Shown here: positions 14,091 through 14,241 of the stretch, in pieces
How positions within the stretch are numbered: the first letter of the stretch is position 1
Layout: every line of letters starts with the position of its first letter
From: an uncultured Burkholderiales bacterium
Lineage (GTDB): Bacteria; Pseudomonadota; Gammaproteobacteria; Burkholderiales; Burkholderiaceae_C
NCBI GenBank assembly: GCA_937927685.1
Contig: CALBSC010000027.1
Span: 1 to 14,241 of the forward strand
DNA length: 14,241 nt
Reading direction: 5' to 3'
Translations under genes and position numbers: made by a program
The notes under the pieces: generated by a model
Seen by the model: the letters and a program-made list of their open reading frames with translations, nothing else
Database searches by the model: none
What the model was told of the DNA's origin: nothing

Positions 14091-14241
14091 GGGTCAAGCC
14101 GCACGAGCAATTAGTATCAGTTAGCTTAACGCATTACTGCGCTTCCACACCTGACCTATCAACGTCCTGGTCTTGAACGACTCTTTAGGGGGCTCAAGGC
14201 CCCGGCAGATCTCATCTTGAAACGAGTTTCCCGCTTAGATG
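14091..14241 (-). rRNA. rrl: 23S ribosomal RNA, 3' end (partial)
   Basis: The last 150 or so bases of 23S rRNA on the minus strand; the rest lies beyond the right edge. Recognised from the near-universal ending around GATACTAATTGCTCGTGCGG, then CTTGACCC, and from upstream sequence such as CTAAGCGGGAAACTCGTTTC and CGTTCAAGACCAGGACGTTG. The exact 3' end is placed at about 14091 and is uncertain by a few bases. Confidence 0.93.

Overview
The window looks like ordinary chromosomal DNA of a GC-rich betaproteobacterium, most likely order Burkholderiales and probably close to Comamonadaceae. This rests on the corC-lnt-glyQ-glyS-gmhB-plsC gene order, a LiuR-type leucine-degradation locus and the form of the 5S rRNA. 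The family-level placement is inference, because no database search was possible. No insertion sequence, phage gene, CRISPR array or tRNA was seen, and no block has clearly foreign base use.

Layout. (1) 1-1063, minus strand: the start of a branched-chain (leucine) degradation operon, with a MerR-family regulator (LiuR-like), a PaaI-type hotdog thioesterase and the N-terminus of an isovaleryl-CoA dehydrogenase-like enzyme. (2) 1064-1218: a divergent control region with two near-identical palindromic operators 119 bp apart. (3) 1219-2310, plus strand: a metallo-beta-lactamase-fold (MBL) hydrolase whose start lies directly beside the second operator. (4) 2279-10094, minus strand: a long, tightly packed cluster read as corC, lnt, glyQ, glyS, gmhB, plsC and a YgjP-type zinc metallohydrolase. 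It combines envelope biogenesis (lipoprotein acylation, phospholipid acylation, heptose synthesis) with glycyl-tRNA synthetase. (5) 10173-10898, minus strand: a GNAT acetyltransferase. (6) 11112-13770, plus strand: fadD (acyl-CoA ligase) followed by a second, unrelated MBL-fold hydrolase. (7) 13813-14241: the distal end of an rRNA operon on the minus strand (23S 3' end, spacer with two hairpins, 5S, strong intrinsic terminator), facing the fadD unit.

How the genes work together. The left end handles leucine-derived acyl-CoAs and is probably controlled by LiuR acting on both divergent units, which places the MBL hydrolase in the same regulon. The central cluster is envelope maintenance plus translation. 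fadD feeds fatty acids into acyl-CoA metabolism. Both MBL hydrolases sit beside acyl-CoA genes.

I did not find an obviously new multi-gene system. The observations most worth following are the paired operators that leave both genes without Shine-Dalgarno sequences, and a clamp-binding-like peptide followed by a long Pro/Ser/Gly-rich linker at the N-terminus of the YgjP-type zinc enzyme. The second is speculative.
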